Source of the DNA: Bedellia somnulentella
Lineage: Eukaryota > Arthropoda > Insecta > Lepidoptera > Bedelliidae
Reading direction: 5' to 3'
Length of the DNA: 64,000 nucleotides
NCBI GenBank assembly: GCA_963576735.1
Contig: OY755198.1
Span: 6,262,001-6,326,000 of the forward strand
The position numbers and the translations under genes are program-made. A model generated the notes under the pieces. It was not told the origin of the DNA. It worked only from the letters and a program-made list of their open reading frames with translations, and did no database searches. Positions 34,601 through 46,600 of the stretch are shown piece by piece (the stretch's first letter is position 1; each line of letters opens with the position of its first letter).

Positions 34601-37600
34601 TTTTATCTTCAATAAGAGTATTTCAGACGGACAATGTCCCACTCAATGGAAGACTGTCCTTGTAAAACCCATTTCCAAATCAGGCGAGAAAGATGTTCCT
34701 GAAAACTATCGACCAATTTCTTTACTTGGAGTTTTTTCTAAATTATTGGAACGTCTTGATAGAACGTCAATGATAGATTGGTCGAATATTTGAAATCAAA
34801 TGGACTGCTCATTGTTAGACAATGCGGATTTCGAAGGGGAAGATCCACTCAAGATGCTACTAAACTATTAGTAGATATTGTATCAGCTCATCTAGATCGT
34901 GGCCTTAAATCTATTGGTGTTTTCTTGGATTTAGCAAAGGCTTTTGACACCGTATCCATCCGCATACTTCTAAAAAAATGGAAGCAACTGGTATTCGGGG
35001 CATTGCATATGACTGGTTCTATAGTTACTTGACTAACTGGATCGCGCGTAGAGCCGGGTATACATTGGAGCAATGCAACATGCAATGCAAGAATTTGTCG
35101 TCTTCATTGCTGCAATGTATCATGCAAGGAAACATACATTGTAAGATGTTCTCATGATTTAGTCGCTTCGCGCGCACTATCTGCGCCTGGATCGTGCGTT
35201 AAGGCGGATATACATTATTGGTGCAATGCACCTACAAAGTGTGTCATTTGGTGTGCCACAAGGAAATATACTGGGACCAACTCTTTTTCCTATACATATT
35301 AATGACATAATAGCCTCAACAACGCTAAATACCGACCTTCTGTGCTATGCGGACGACACTGCTATAATATTTTATGGTAAAACGTGGCCTGAAGTGAATA
35401 GAATGGCCCAATCAGGACTTACCAGGATCACAGAATGGCTTCAGGATAACTTATTAACATTAAATGCTACCAAAACATGTTGTATCTGTTTTCACAAAAC
35501 CGAATCGTCCGCCCCGCCCTCTGATTTTGACGCTCTTAAAGTGCATCAGATTGCATGTCCCTTACTCCAATTCAGCAGTGAGACAGTAGGATGCTCATGC
35601 AACGAAATCACTAAGTGCCGCTCGATTAGATACCTCGGCATAGTAATTGATGAGCATCTTAACTTTAAGGAGCATATTAGTATCACTTCGGCTCGCTTTC
35701 GCAAAATTATTTTTGTTATAAGGTCTCTACGTGAAGTAACGCATGGCAGGATACTACGCACCGTATATTTGGCTTTATGCCAATCTATACTTAATTATTG
35801 TATATTGGTTTGGTGTGGATGTGCAACTACAACCATGATTGTCCTAGAGAGGGCCCAGAGAGCTGTGTTGAAGACATTACTGTATAATAATAAAAATGTA
35901 TAATAAAATACCTGAGGACATTTTAAATTTATCAGAATCAAAATTCAAAGCAGTAGTTAAAAGAAATCTTAGTTCGAAAGCCTATTACAATGTCAATGAT
36001 TACATTAATGATGAAGTGGCTTGGTGTCATCAGGGCTCTGTGCAGGATGTTTCCGGGCTAACACCAAAATTGTAATGGACGTAAAAAAAGATGTGTGTTG
36101 ACGAGTTTCTTACGGGTTCTTCTCTCAACTAAACACCTTCCGAATCCGTAGTAAACTTAGCATTAAGTTGGAATTCGACTTTCAAAAAACAAATATTTAT
36201 CTTTTTACTTTGAAATAAATGTTTTTTTTTTTACTAAGAAAACCTCGAAGATACTCCACTTCAGCATTATTTTTACCTGGGCGGAACATTATTACAACCA
36301 TTATTTTAACTGGCGCAGCCATGGGTGAAAGTGTACTCATACCTCGGATTCCGATTATTCCAAAAGACCTTCCAATTCAATTTAAAAGACTTTGCACTAT
36401 TTCCTATAATATATAATTTATCATGGTTGTTAACGGTGAGGGAAAAAATCGTGAGGAAACCCACATGGCTGAGTTGTACTTAGTCATGTGACAGTGTATT
36501 CGTACAAAACGGCGATAGACCTGCCCCCTATCACGTGAGTACACTGTCTAAGCAAAATGTGGGAACCTTCTCTGGACACTAGATGTCGCTTGCCATGTGA
36601 GTTCAGAAGTATTGGTACCTCTGCCAACCTCTTCGGGGATAAACGGCGTGAACGTTTATGTTATGAACGTTATGTTATAAATACATATTTATAATTTTAT
36701 AATTTATAATAATTTATAATTTATTTAAATTCCAATTGCACAATTACATTACAGATTTATATAGTTTACAGAGTAGGTTGAGTGCAACATTTAATTTTAT
36801 TTATTATATGGACATATACATATTACACAGATTAAGTTAGCCCCAGCTAAGTATGACTTGTATTATGGGATACTAACTCAACAATACAATTAATACTGTA
36901 TAATTTATATGTGATAAATAATATCCAAGATCAAGAAACAATCATTAATGCTCATCACACAAATATTGCTCTCAGCGGGGGCCGAACCTGCAACCTCCAT
37001 ACCGGGAAGCTATCCACTCGGCCATGGACGTCGTCAAATACAAAAACCGAAGCGAAGTCGAGCGAAGGGTTCCGTACTATCATCTACAATAATAATAGAA
37101 AATTATGTTTTTTGTATGGGAGCCCCCTTTAATATTTACATCACTGTTTTTTAACTATCTGTTTTGTATGGTGAAATACAAGTAAATATCCTGTGAAAAT
37201 TTGAAGCAAGTACTTATTATTAGTTTTTAGGTTCTACAATGCGCATGTTGCTATAAAATATATAGATTGAATTTGTTATCTTGTTGTAAGCAACCCGTTT
37301 TTTTGAGCAAATCAATAAAAATAAATAAAAAAATACCGTTTTTAATATTGAACATAAAAATACGAAAAAAAAATTGTTGTTTTAGCGGCAACATAAATAC
37401 ATCATTTGTGCAAATTTCAGTTTTCTATCATGATTTATGTATGAGATACAGTCAGGAGACAGACGGACAGACAGCGAAATCTTAGTAATAGGGTCCCGTT
37501 TTACCTTATGATGCGGAACCCTAAAAACAATAAGCCCTGTATGACAAACAAGAAACTGTCGTCACTTACCACCCCTGTCCAGCGCAACAGCTCCGCATTC

Positions 37601-40600
37601 ACACTGTTCCAAATTTGACATTTTCAGTCGCTGTGTCGCACTTTCGTTAAAATCATTTGGTGACGAAAGGAAAGGTTGCTGAAAGCCAGAAAAAATATTA
37701 TATTAATTGATAAAATATTGGTTTCATTCAGAAGGGGTAGGTACTAAATCTTCGGAACATGACGAACGTAAATTAAAATTTCATTTTTTTAAGACCTTAG
37801 GTTGGTAGATTTTATCATGATAGGTATATTATATTTTTGTATTTATTATACTATATAAGAATATATATAATTTATTTATGTATATGTGTATATATATGTA
37901 TATATTGAGATACTGTAGAAGTATATTTAATATAATTATTATACATATTAGATATATAAATTAATATTTAGGTTTGGGTTTTAAATTGGTTGTGTTTAGT
38001 TAAGTTTAGTTTTGCATATTTATTTAAACACTTTATTGCATACAAATACACAACACACAAACAGTATTTAAAAATTACAAAACAGTCGATGTACACAAAG
38101 GCGGACTTATCGCCTTAACGCGATTTCTTCTTCAACCTTTATGGTGAGGAACAAATTAATAACTCTTTAATTTTCATTTATTTCTAGTTAAGAATTGTGT
38201 ACTGGTTTTTCCTCACCATAAAGGTTGACTGGAAGAAATCGCATTAAGGCGATAACTCCGCTTTTGTGTACAAATTTTAATGTTCTATACTTTAGTAAAA
38301 ACATGATATCTGTATGCAATAAAGTGGTCAAATAAATAAATAATAACGTACCATTGTCACCTGGTCTTCGGAGTACCTATGTTTTGCTTGTCGTCACGTG
38401 ATCGGGGGTAGGCCTACGTATCGCCGTTTAGTACGAATACACTGTCATATGAAAACGAACAACTTATTTCTGTGGGTTTCCTCAAGATGTTATCCCTCAC
38501 TGTTAAAACCATGATTAATTAACCACTCAGTCTGCACAATAAGCGAAGCACAGAGTTCTACCTACTGAGCTATCATGGTTTAAGAAATCAATAGCACAAT
38601 AATTTATAGAAGAAGAAGAAAGACGTTTATTCGCCATGTGTGGCACAAAAAACATACAAACAAAAAGTCATAATACAAATAATAACTATTAAAATTACTT
38701 AAAACTAACACAACATTAAATATGAAAAAGAGAGGAAAAAAAACAACTTAACAAAAACAAACTAATTAATACTTATTCTAAGTCCTTTGCGCCACTGCAA
38801 CAGCGAATTGGTACTGACTCAGCATTACGTTGTGAATCGTTTGACTCCCAACACTGATTTTCAGTCAGTACCATTGTAGAGTGACAACTCAGGCATCACA
38901 CTAATACACTTCATTATGTAGAACTTTTCAGCTTGACAAGGGACAGTAAATACCGAACATGTTTTTAATCCAGCAAATCTTTCCATTCCTGGGTTGTCTG
39001 GAAGAGATCGCTCTTAGTGATAAGACCGCCAGTTGTACTTTGGCTTTTGTACCGATTTTTTTTTTTATAATTGTTGTTTTTTTGGGATGTACAATAAAGA
39101 GTTTTATTATTATTTCGAAAGTCATTTTTGTTTCTCGCCTCTCCCATGGCCGAAAATGAAAATATAAATTTTAAATGGGAGAGGCGGTACTCCCCGACAA
39201 AAGCACAGTCGGTCGGGGTCAGGGAGTCAGGTTCAAGAACCGACGGACGATCCGAGCCGTATCGAGCAGCACCGCTTTCTGCATTTGTGCTGGAACCGAC
39301 ACGCCAGAGAAATCCAACCGCCTCAAGTTGGTCGCGAGGCTGGTTGGAATTAACCCGTTCGCGGACAAAACAATTGGGATTATTTCAGTCGAGGTCACAC
39401 CCCACATGTCGGTGATCTCGTGAGCCAGATCGAGATACTTCCGACGCTTCTCGGTTTCGGCTTTCACGAGACCCTCGTCATGCGGGATAGTGACATCCAC
39501 TAGAAATACCCTCGACTGCGACCGATCCCATACCACGATATCAGGCTTATTCGCTAGAATAGTCCTGTCCGTGATAACGGATCGGTCCCAATAGATTTTG
39601 GCACAGTCGTTTTCTAAGATTGGCTCCGGCAGATACTTGTAATACGGCAGCCTCTGTTGCAAGAGTCCGTATTTCAGAGCGAGCTCCTGATGCAGGATTT
39701 TGGCTGCTTGGTTGTGTCTGTGCAAGTACTCAGTGTTAGCAAGAGCCGAACAACCGGAAATAACATGCCTAAGTGCCTATTGTTATTAATAATTTTTGTT
39801 ATTAATTATTAATAATTGTTATTAATGCCTATTATTATTATTATTAAATACACATAAATAAATATAGAACATTATTTGCAAACAATTACAATAAAATACT
39901 TGTATATGACAAAATTTCGATAATAAATAACAGAAGAAATCTTGGCTGGAGGGTAAAATTATGCAAAATAATATATTGATATATTAGATTAGATGTATGA
40001 GATAACACTTACACGCTTCATTTTTCGATAATAAATAAATAAATAAATTTCATAATATAATATAAACAATAATAAATGTATGTCAAATAAATAAATAATA
40101 TAAATTTTTACTGATGTGCCAGCAAAAACTCCTTCAGCTTACGCTTATAGGTGTTCCTGCCGAACACATCCCGGATTGGTGAGGGAAGATCGTTCCAGCA
40201 CTTGGACGCTGCAAACCTGAAAGAACCTCTAAAAGCTGCGGATCGGTGCATTGGCAAGATCGCCCTGACTTTAAACTGATAGCCACTGTTGGACCATTGC
40301 AGTTTTTTATACAAATAAGCCGGTGATTCTAGCCTAACAACTCCAAACAACAATGTGGCGAGGTGTAGTCGTCTCCGCGCTTGCATTTTAAGCAGCTTTG
40401 CATCGTCCAAGTACGGGGTAACGTGGGAGCGAGGAGGGATTTGAAAGCAAAAACGGGCACATGCGTTTTGCACTCGCTGTATCAATTTCTGTGTACGAGC
40501 CAGTATGCAACTCTCATAGACCACATCACAATAGTTTAATCTCGTCAATATCAGCGATTCAGCGTATATTATAAAGAACCTTGAGACGATAGAAGCAGTT

Positions 40601-43600
40601 ACTCACTACTAGTACACACAGGGGTATGCACAAACAATCAAATGCTCTAGAGAAGTCCAACAACGCTAACAATGTACTACATACTTCATCCCTGTCATTC
40701 AAAATGTTATCAACAACATCAATTAGCGCTGTTGCGGTGGAATGACCCTTTCGAAAACCCGACTGGTGTTCCGGCAAAATTTTATTCTTTTCTAGATATT
40801 CTGTCATCTGATTGCAAACCACCCTTTCCACTATCTTAGATGCGCATGGAAGGATACTTATTGCTCGCAAATTGGAAATAAGGATTGGGTTACTTTTTTT
40901 TTGTAAGAGGAGTTACTTTGGCCGTTTTCCAAATGGTCGGGAATTTGCTTGAGAAAATGCTTTTGTTGATTATAGCTGTAAGTACGTCAAGTGTAGTAGG
41001 AAAAGTTAGAAGTAAAATAATAATAATAATAATAAAGCCCTTTTATTCCGAACCACAGTACAAATACAATACAATGTTTATTTATAATATGTCACGCAGT
41101 TCGGCGTGCCTCTTGGCATAGGCCTCCTCCAGCTCTCTCCATTGGGCTCGATCCTCCGCGACTCGAGTCCAAAAAGGTCCTAGGGTTAGGCGGATATCAT
41201 CACTCCATCTACTCTTTGGACGCCCTGGTTTTCTGGTGTTCTCTCTAGGATACCAAAGAGTCACCTGTTGGCTCCACTTGTTTAACTTGCAGCGCAGCAT
41301 GTGTCCTGTCCAGCTCCATTTTAGATGTTCTATGCGAGATATGATATCCGCAACTTTAGTCTTTCTTCTGATTTCCTCATTTCTGATCCTATCACTGAGC
41401 CTCGTTCCCAACATGCTTCTTTCCATTGCTCTTTCAGTTTTGGCTAATTGTTCTCTATGTTTTTCGGTTAGAGTCCATGTCTCGCAGCCGTATGTCATGC
41501 AGGGAAGAACACAAGTGTTGAAAGTCTTTCTCTTGATATGTATACCTAGATCTTTGTTCTTCATGATTTCTTTCAACGACCAGTATTTCTTCCACCCACT
41601 AGCTATTCTCTTGTTTATTTCTTTAGACATGGAGTCCTCCAGAGATATGATTTGCCCTAGGTAAACATATTCTTTCACGTACTCAAACTTAGTTCCGTAG
41701 ACCTCTATGTCAATTTCTATTGAGTTTGTCATTAGTTTTGTTTTGTCCGCGTTAATTTCTAAGCCCACTTCTCTGCTTTTTTCTGCTAGGGCTTTTATCA
41801 TGTGCTCCAGTTTTTTGGGATCTTCTTCCAGCAGGACAATATCATCTGCAAATCTCAAGTGATTGAGGTGGTTTCCATTTATGTTAATACCATTACTCTC
41901 CCAGTCCAATTTTTGAAATATGTGTTCAAGAACAGCATTAAACAGCTTAGGAGACAAAGGGTCTCCTTGTCTCACACCTCTGTTTATTGGAAAGGGTTCT
42001 CCTTTTGATTCTAGTTTAATACTGCTTTTACTTTCTTTGTATATGGACTTGATTAGTTTTATGTAGACCTCTTCCACGCCTTGTTCTTTTAGACTCTGCC
42101 AGATAAACGTGTGTTTTATACTATCAAATGCTTTGGAGTAGTCTATAAAGCAGATATAAAGTGTCTTCTGGTATTCGTTGTATTTTTCCACAACTTGTTT
42201 TATTGTATGGATGTGGTCTATAGTGCTGAAGTTCTTTCTGAATCCTGCCTGTTCAATCGGTTGGCTTTCGTCTAAGACCTTTGTTATCCTTTCTAATATT
42301 ATTTTTGCAAAGACTTTGTACACATTGGATATTAGGCTGATTGGTCTATAGTTGTCAATGTCATCTTTCTTCCCTTTCTTATGAAGGAGAATAATATGTG
42401 ATTCGTTCCACTGTTGAGGGATAACACCTGTTATAATTATGTCATTGAATAGCTTGGTTAGGATTGGAGCTATTTCTGCTTCTGTGCCTCTGATTAGTTC
42501 ATTTGTTATATTGTCGGGACCTGGAGCTTTTTCCAGCTTTTGTGACGCTATGGCCCTTTGTACTTCCTGCACTAGTAATGGTGGGACTGTTTCGTAAAAT
42601 GTATGAGGCTCATTTTTGGCATTATTTTCTTGAACTGTGTCATTATTTGAGTAAAGATTCCGATAAAAGTTTGTCGCAAGGATCTGGATTCTTCGGCGAT
42701 TTGTTTCTAGATTGGGTCTATTACTTTTTAATTTTGGTATCCACTCTTTTCCGTATTCCCTCAATTCCTTGAGAGCTTTTCTTGTTCCTCCTGTCTTTTG
42801 GATTTCTTCTTCTAGTTTGATCATCCTCTTTACTTTCCTGTCCTTTCTTAGATTTACTCGAATCTGTTTGCTTAGGCTTGATATTATGTTGCGGTTCTCT
42901 GCAGTTTTTGATTTATCTGCCATTAATGATTTTCTTTCTACTAGCAGCTCCCTTGTCTTTTCACTAAGCTCTACACCTTTACTTACATTAACTGTTCTCA
43001 GTTTTGACAATTGTTTGTTTATGAGGTCGTATTTATCTGCGACATTTCTTTCAGAGTCTACTATTCCTTTCAGTGTTGTGATGAACGAAGAGTCCATGTT
43101 TTCTCTATGTTGTTCTAAAGTCATATTATTTCTAATGTTATTTCTGCTTTTTTTTGTTGGATGCTTTTTTAGACAACATCGTACCATGCGGTGGTCGGTA
43201 TTAAAATTTAAATTTTGAATAATGTGTGTGTCTTGAAAATATTTTGGTTTATTTGTTATTATAAAATCGATTTCATTTTTATGTTTACCATCAGGTGATA
43301 ACCAGGTCCACTTGGTTTTGGGGTGTTTTTTGAAGATTGAATTGAGTAATGTTAAGTTGTTTTGCAGTAGAAACTCAGTTAGTCGACGACCATTTGCACT
43401 TCTCTTTCCATGTCCATGTATGCCCATTATCAGTTCTTCGCCTGGTTCTCGGCAGCCAACTTGTGCATTGAAGTCACCCATGACTACGAGGAAGTTATTA
43501 TGGTAGGATTTTACAACATCAGACAAAGCGCAGTAAAATAAATCACTTTCACTTTGAAGAGCTGATTCTGTGGGTGCGTATGCTTGTATTATTGTCCATG

Positions 43601-46600
43601 GTTTTTTGTATCTTGGAATATTGATGTTGAGTACTGCTATTCTGTCTGAAATGCCTTTCAATTCTTGTATATAGTTTTTCAATGTTTTTTTAATTAAGAA
43701 TCCAACTCCATTTATGCCTGCTGTTTCACCTTTCTGGTATAGTATATAATCGTTTCGTTCTGTTATTTTTTCTTGTGGTCTTCTCATTTCGCATATGCCC
43801 AGGATATCAAATTTTATATTTTGTAAAGCCATGTCCAATTCGAGTAAACTTTCTTCTGCTCGCAGAGTTCTTGTATTCAGTGTTGCAATGTTAAATGTTT
43901 CAGTTCTTTTTGCTGGAGGGGTTTGGTCTAGTGCTCCCGCGGAGACCAGCCGTCTTGGGAGACAAAGTATTTGTTGTTTTTGTTTTGTTCTGTTTGTTGT
44001 AGTTGTTTCTGTATGTTTCCGGTTTTCAGGGGCTGTAGCTAGTTTTTTGGGGAATTTAAGTAGGGTTCAGATCTTGTTTTTTCTACATAATTTAGTAAGT
44101 TGGGCCTAATAATATCATTTTTCTGTATTTTGGGACGTGGGTGAGTTGCTTTTTTTGCTGAATCGCTTTTATACTGTGTTGTTTGGTTCGGAGAATCTGA
44201 TGGTTCTCTCCTTCTTTTATCTCTGCTGTTGTCCTCCGGTTTCTTCACTATGAGTTTATCATGTTTTAGATAGGCAATATTTCCCTTCTTTTTTTCTTCC
44301 TCCACCTGAGGCATTAGTTGCTTACGCTTTTCCAGAGTTTCTTTGGAATAATCTTCTTTAACATACATGTTTGATGAGAACTTCGACTTGTTCTGTAGTA
44401 TGAGGTGTTTCTTCCATTGGGTTGTGAAGGAGACTACCACTGGTCGGTTCTTGTTTTCGGTCTTTTTTCCGATTCGATATATGTTACTTATCTCTTGACT
44501 ATTTATTTGTACTCCGGATTCTTCTATCTTATCTTTTACATAATCCACTAGTTCTCGCTCAGTTTTGCCTGATTCCTCAACTCCGAAGAAGACGAGGTTG
44601 TTTTTTCGTTTCTCTCTTTCTAAAGATTTAATTTTCTGTTCTAGTTCTGTTACTTTGTTTTTAAGTAATTTGTTTTCTTCAATTATAGCATTCATTTTCT
44701 CGTCTATTGCTTCCGTGACGTTTTTGGTTACCGACTGAGTTATATGGTTAGCTTGTTTATCCAATTTCTCGTCCAGCTTGCGAAGGAGTAGTTCCATATT
44801 TTTATCCATAGTGCTTTCCTTATTTTGAAAATTTTGTTTTGATGTAGTATCACTACTTATCGTGGGGAATTTATTCTTCCTTTACTGGCAACACAGATGA
44901 CGGAAACGGCTGATTGTCACTGTCACTAATGTCAGTGTTGGATGTTGTTAGGTTGGCACTATGTAAACAACGCGTCTGTTTTAACGTCTTTTTAGGTTAT
45001 AATGGCGAATAATAAATTTGGTTTTTTCGTTGTTAAATTAACTCGCGCACTGTTATTATTCGTTCTAAGGCCGTGAAAATCTTTGATTTCTTGGATTATC
45101 ACTAGAAATATGTTGTTATCACTGTTTTGCACTGTTAATTATTTTTTCTAGTGGAGAACTTTAGCGTACGTATTGACACTTTAACCACCGGAAACGCAAC
45201 GCACGCAAGGAAAAGTTAGAAGTAGCATATCAATATTAATTTCATCAAGTCCTTTAGCCTTTGTTTTGATTTTATTTACAATATTTGTAACAGTCTCACT
45301 AGTCACAGTAGTCAGTGAAAAAGAATCGTGTCCAAATCGATTAAATTCAAAAAAGGTCATACCAGATATGTTCAAGCCACTACTACCAGGAATATTGCAG
45401 AAATGGTTATTGATCAGTTTCGGGCAGTCAAATTGTGGTGGAAGATCACATTCACGTTTGTTTGGAATAATGGAACGCTTAAGATTTTTCCATAGGGCTC
45501 GAGGATCGCCGGCACAAATATTATATGCATAATAACCTTCATGGCTCAATGGGTTGTGGTACCCACATTTTACTTGGAGCATCCACGTGATAGAGGTCAG
45601 ACCTATCTACACTTTGAACCATTACACTACCACCCATGACTATACATGACTCAACTAGGTTAATTTCCCACAATTAATACCCTCACCTCAAACAGCCTAG
45701 ATAACTTAAACACACATATGACTTTAAGCTGTGTAGTGTTGGCTTAGAATAGCACTACCCTAATTCTTTTAATGGGTGTAATTAAGAGGCGACTAAGGGT
45801 TATTGGACTTTTTAATGGATTGTTGGACGAAGTGGTTGGAGACCCATCACCAATGATATTATTTCTACAATCTGGTCCCGTATCAACTTCCTAAAGTGGC
45901 TGAGGAATTCCTATTACTTTAATTGACAAATTGGTGTAGGCCTAACATAGAAATTGAGCCCTCATCATCTACACACTGCGGTGTTTTACCCCAGTGGGTA
46001 TCCTCTAGGTTGTTAGTCAGTTGTTAAACAAGATAAAAAGCAGTAAACAGTAAAAGTAACACATACCTTGCTAGCATACTCAGCTAGTATTTGATAAGCA
46101 TTATTGATTTGTTGTTGAAAATAATATATCTTTTGGAGCATCGCATCACATTCATAACACAGTTGTATGGTCAGGCCTTCAGGAATCTGGAATTATTGAA
46201 CATCAAGAGTCAATAAAGGTGGGCTTACAAAGTGAGAAAAATTCAAGAGCATGTATGAGAAGAATGATGAATGTAAGGGAAGCAAGAGAGATATGCAAAG
46301 ATTGAGCTAAGAGATGATCAATAGTCTCTGCCTACTCTAATTGAAATAATAGGTGCGTGTATAGGTCAGTAAGAGTAAATAATAAGCTGTGTAGTGTGGG
46401 CTTTAAATAGCATACATACATACATACATACATAAATATACTCACGGCTATATTTCCCTAGAAGGGGTAGCCAGAGCAAAGGAATTACAAATTCCTCAGC
46501 CACTTTTGGAAGTTGAATAGGGAAAAGATGGTAAAAATCCAATAAAAGCCCCAATACCCTAAGTCCCCTAATACAACACCCGAGGATAGAAAGGGGTAGC

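Larger units (their letters stand above)
33936..36265 (+). pseudogene. LINE RT remnant with two insertions
   Basis: 5'-truncated linker (TFTNEV-like start, RILTPWVTPGLLRC at 34020), then RT: EPNRAPGLDEIN, YRPISLLGVFSKLLE, a frameshift, CGFRRGRSTQDATK, FLDLAKAFDTV. A MITE (35046-35228) interrupts it. Then SFGVPQGNILGPTLF, CYADDTAII and RYLGIVIDEHLNF. A 5'-truncated copy of the 957-aa LINE tail (35885-36225) is inserted after VLKTL, and the host continues as LLRKPRRYSTSALF at 36228. Stops at 34493 and several shifts show it is dead. Confidence 0.82.
41015..45207 (-). mobile_element. RTE-type LINE, 4.19 kb, nested with 17-bp target duplication
   Basis: Flanked by AGGAAAAGTTAGAAGTA at 40998-41014 and 45208-45224. 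Order on the minus strand: 5' region (45207-44810), ORF1 (44809-44039), overlapping ORF2 (to 41082), short UTR and an (ATT)n end at 41015-41033. The long exact duplication and open frames suggest a recent insertion. Confidence 0.92.

Noticed and set aside
42503..43506. Plus-strand frames opposite the RTE ORF2
   Set aside because: Shadow frames rich in Phe and Leu, no domain.
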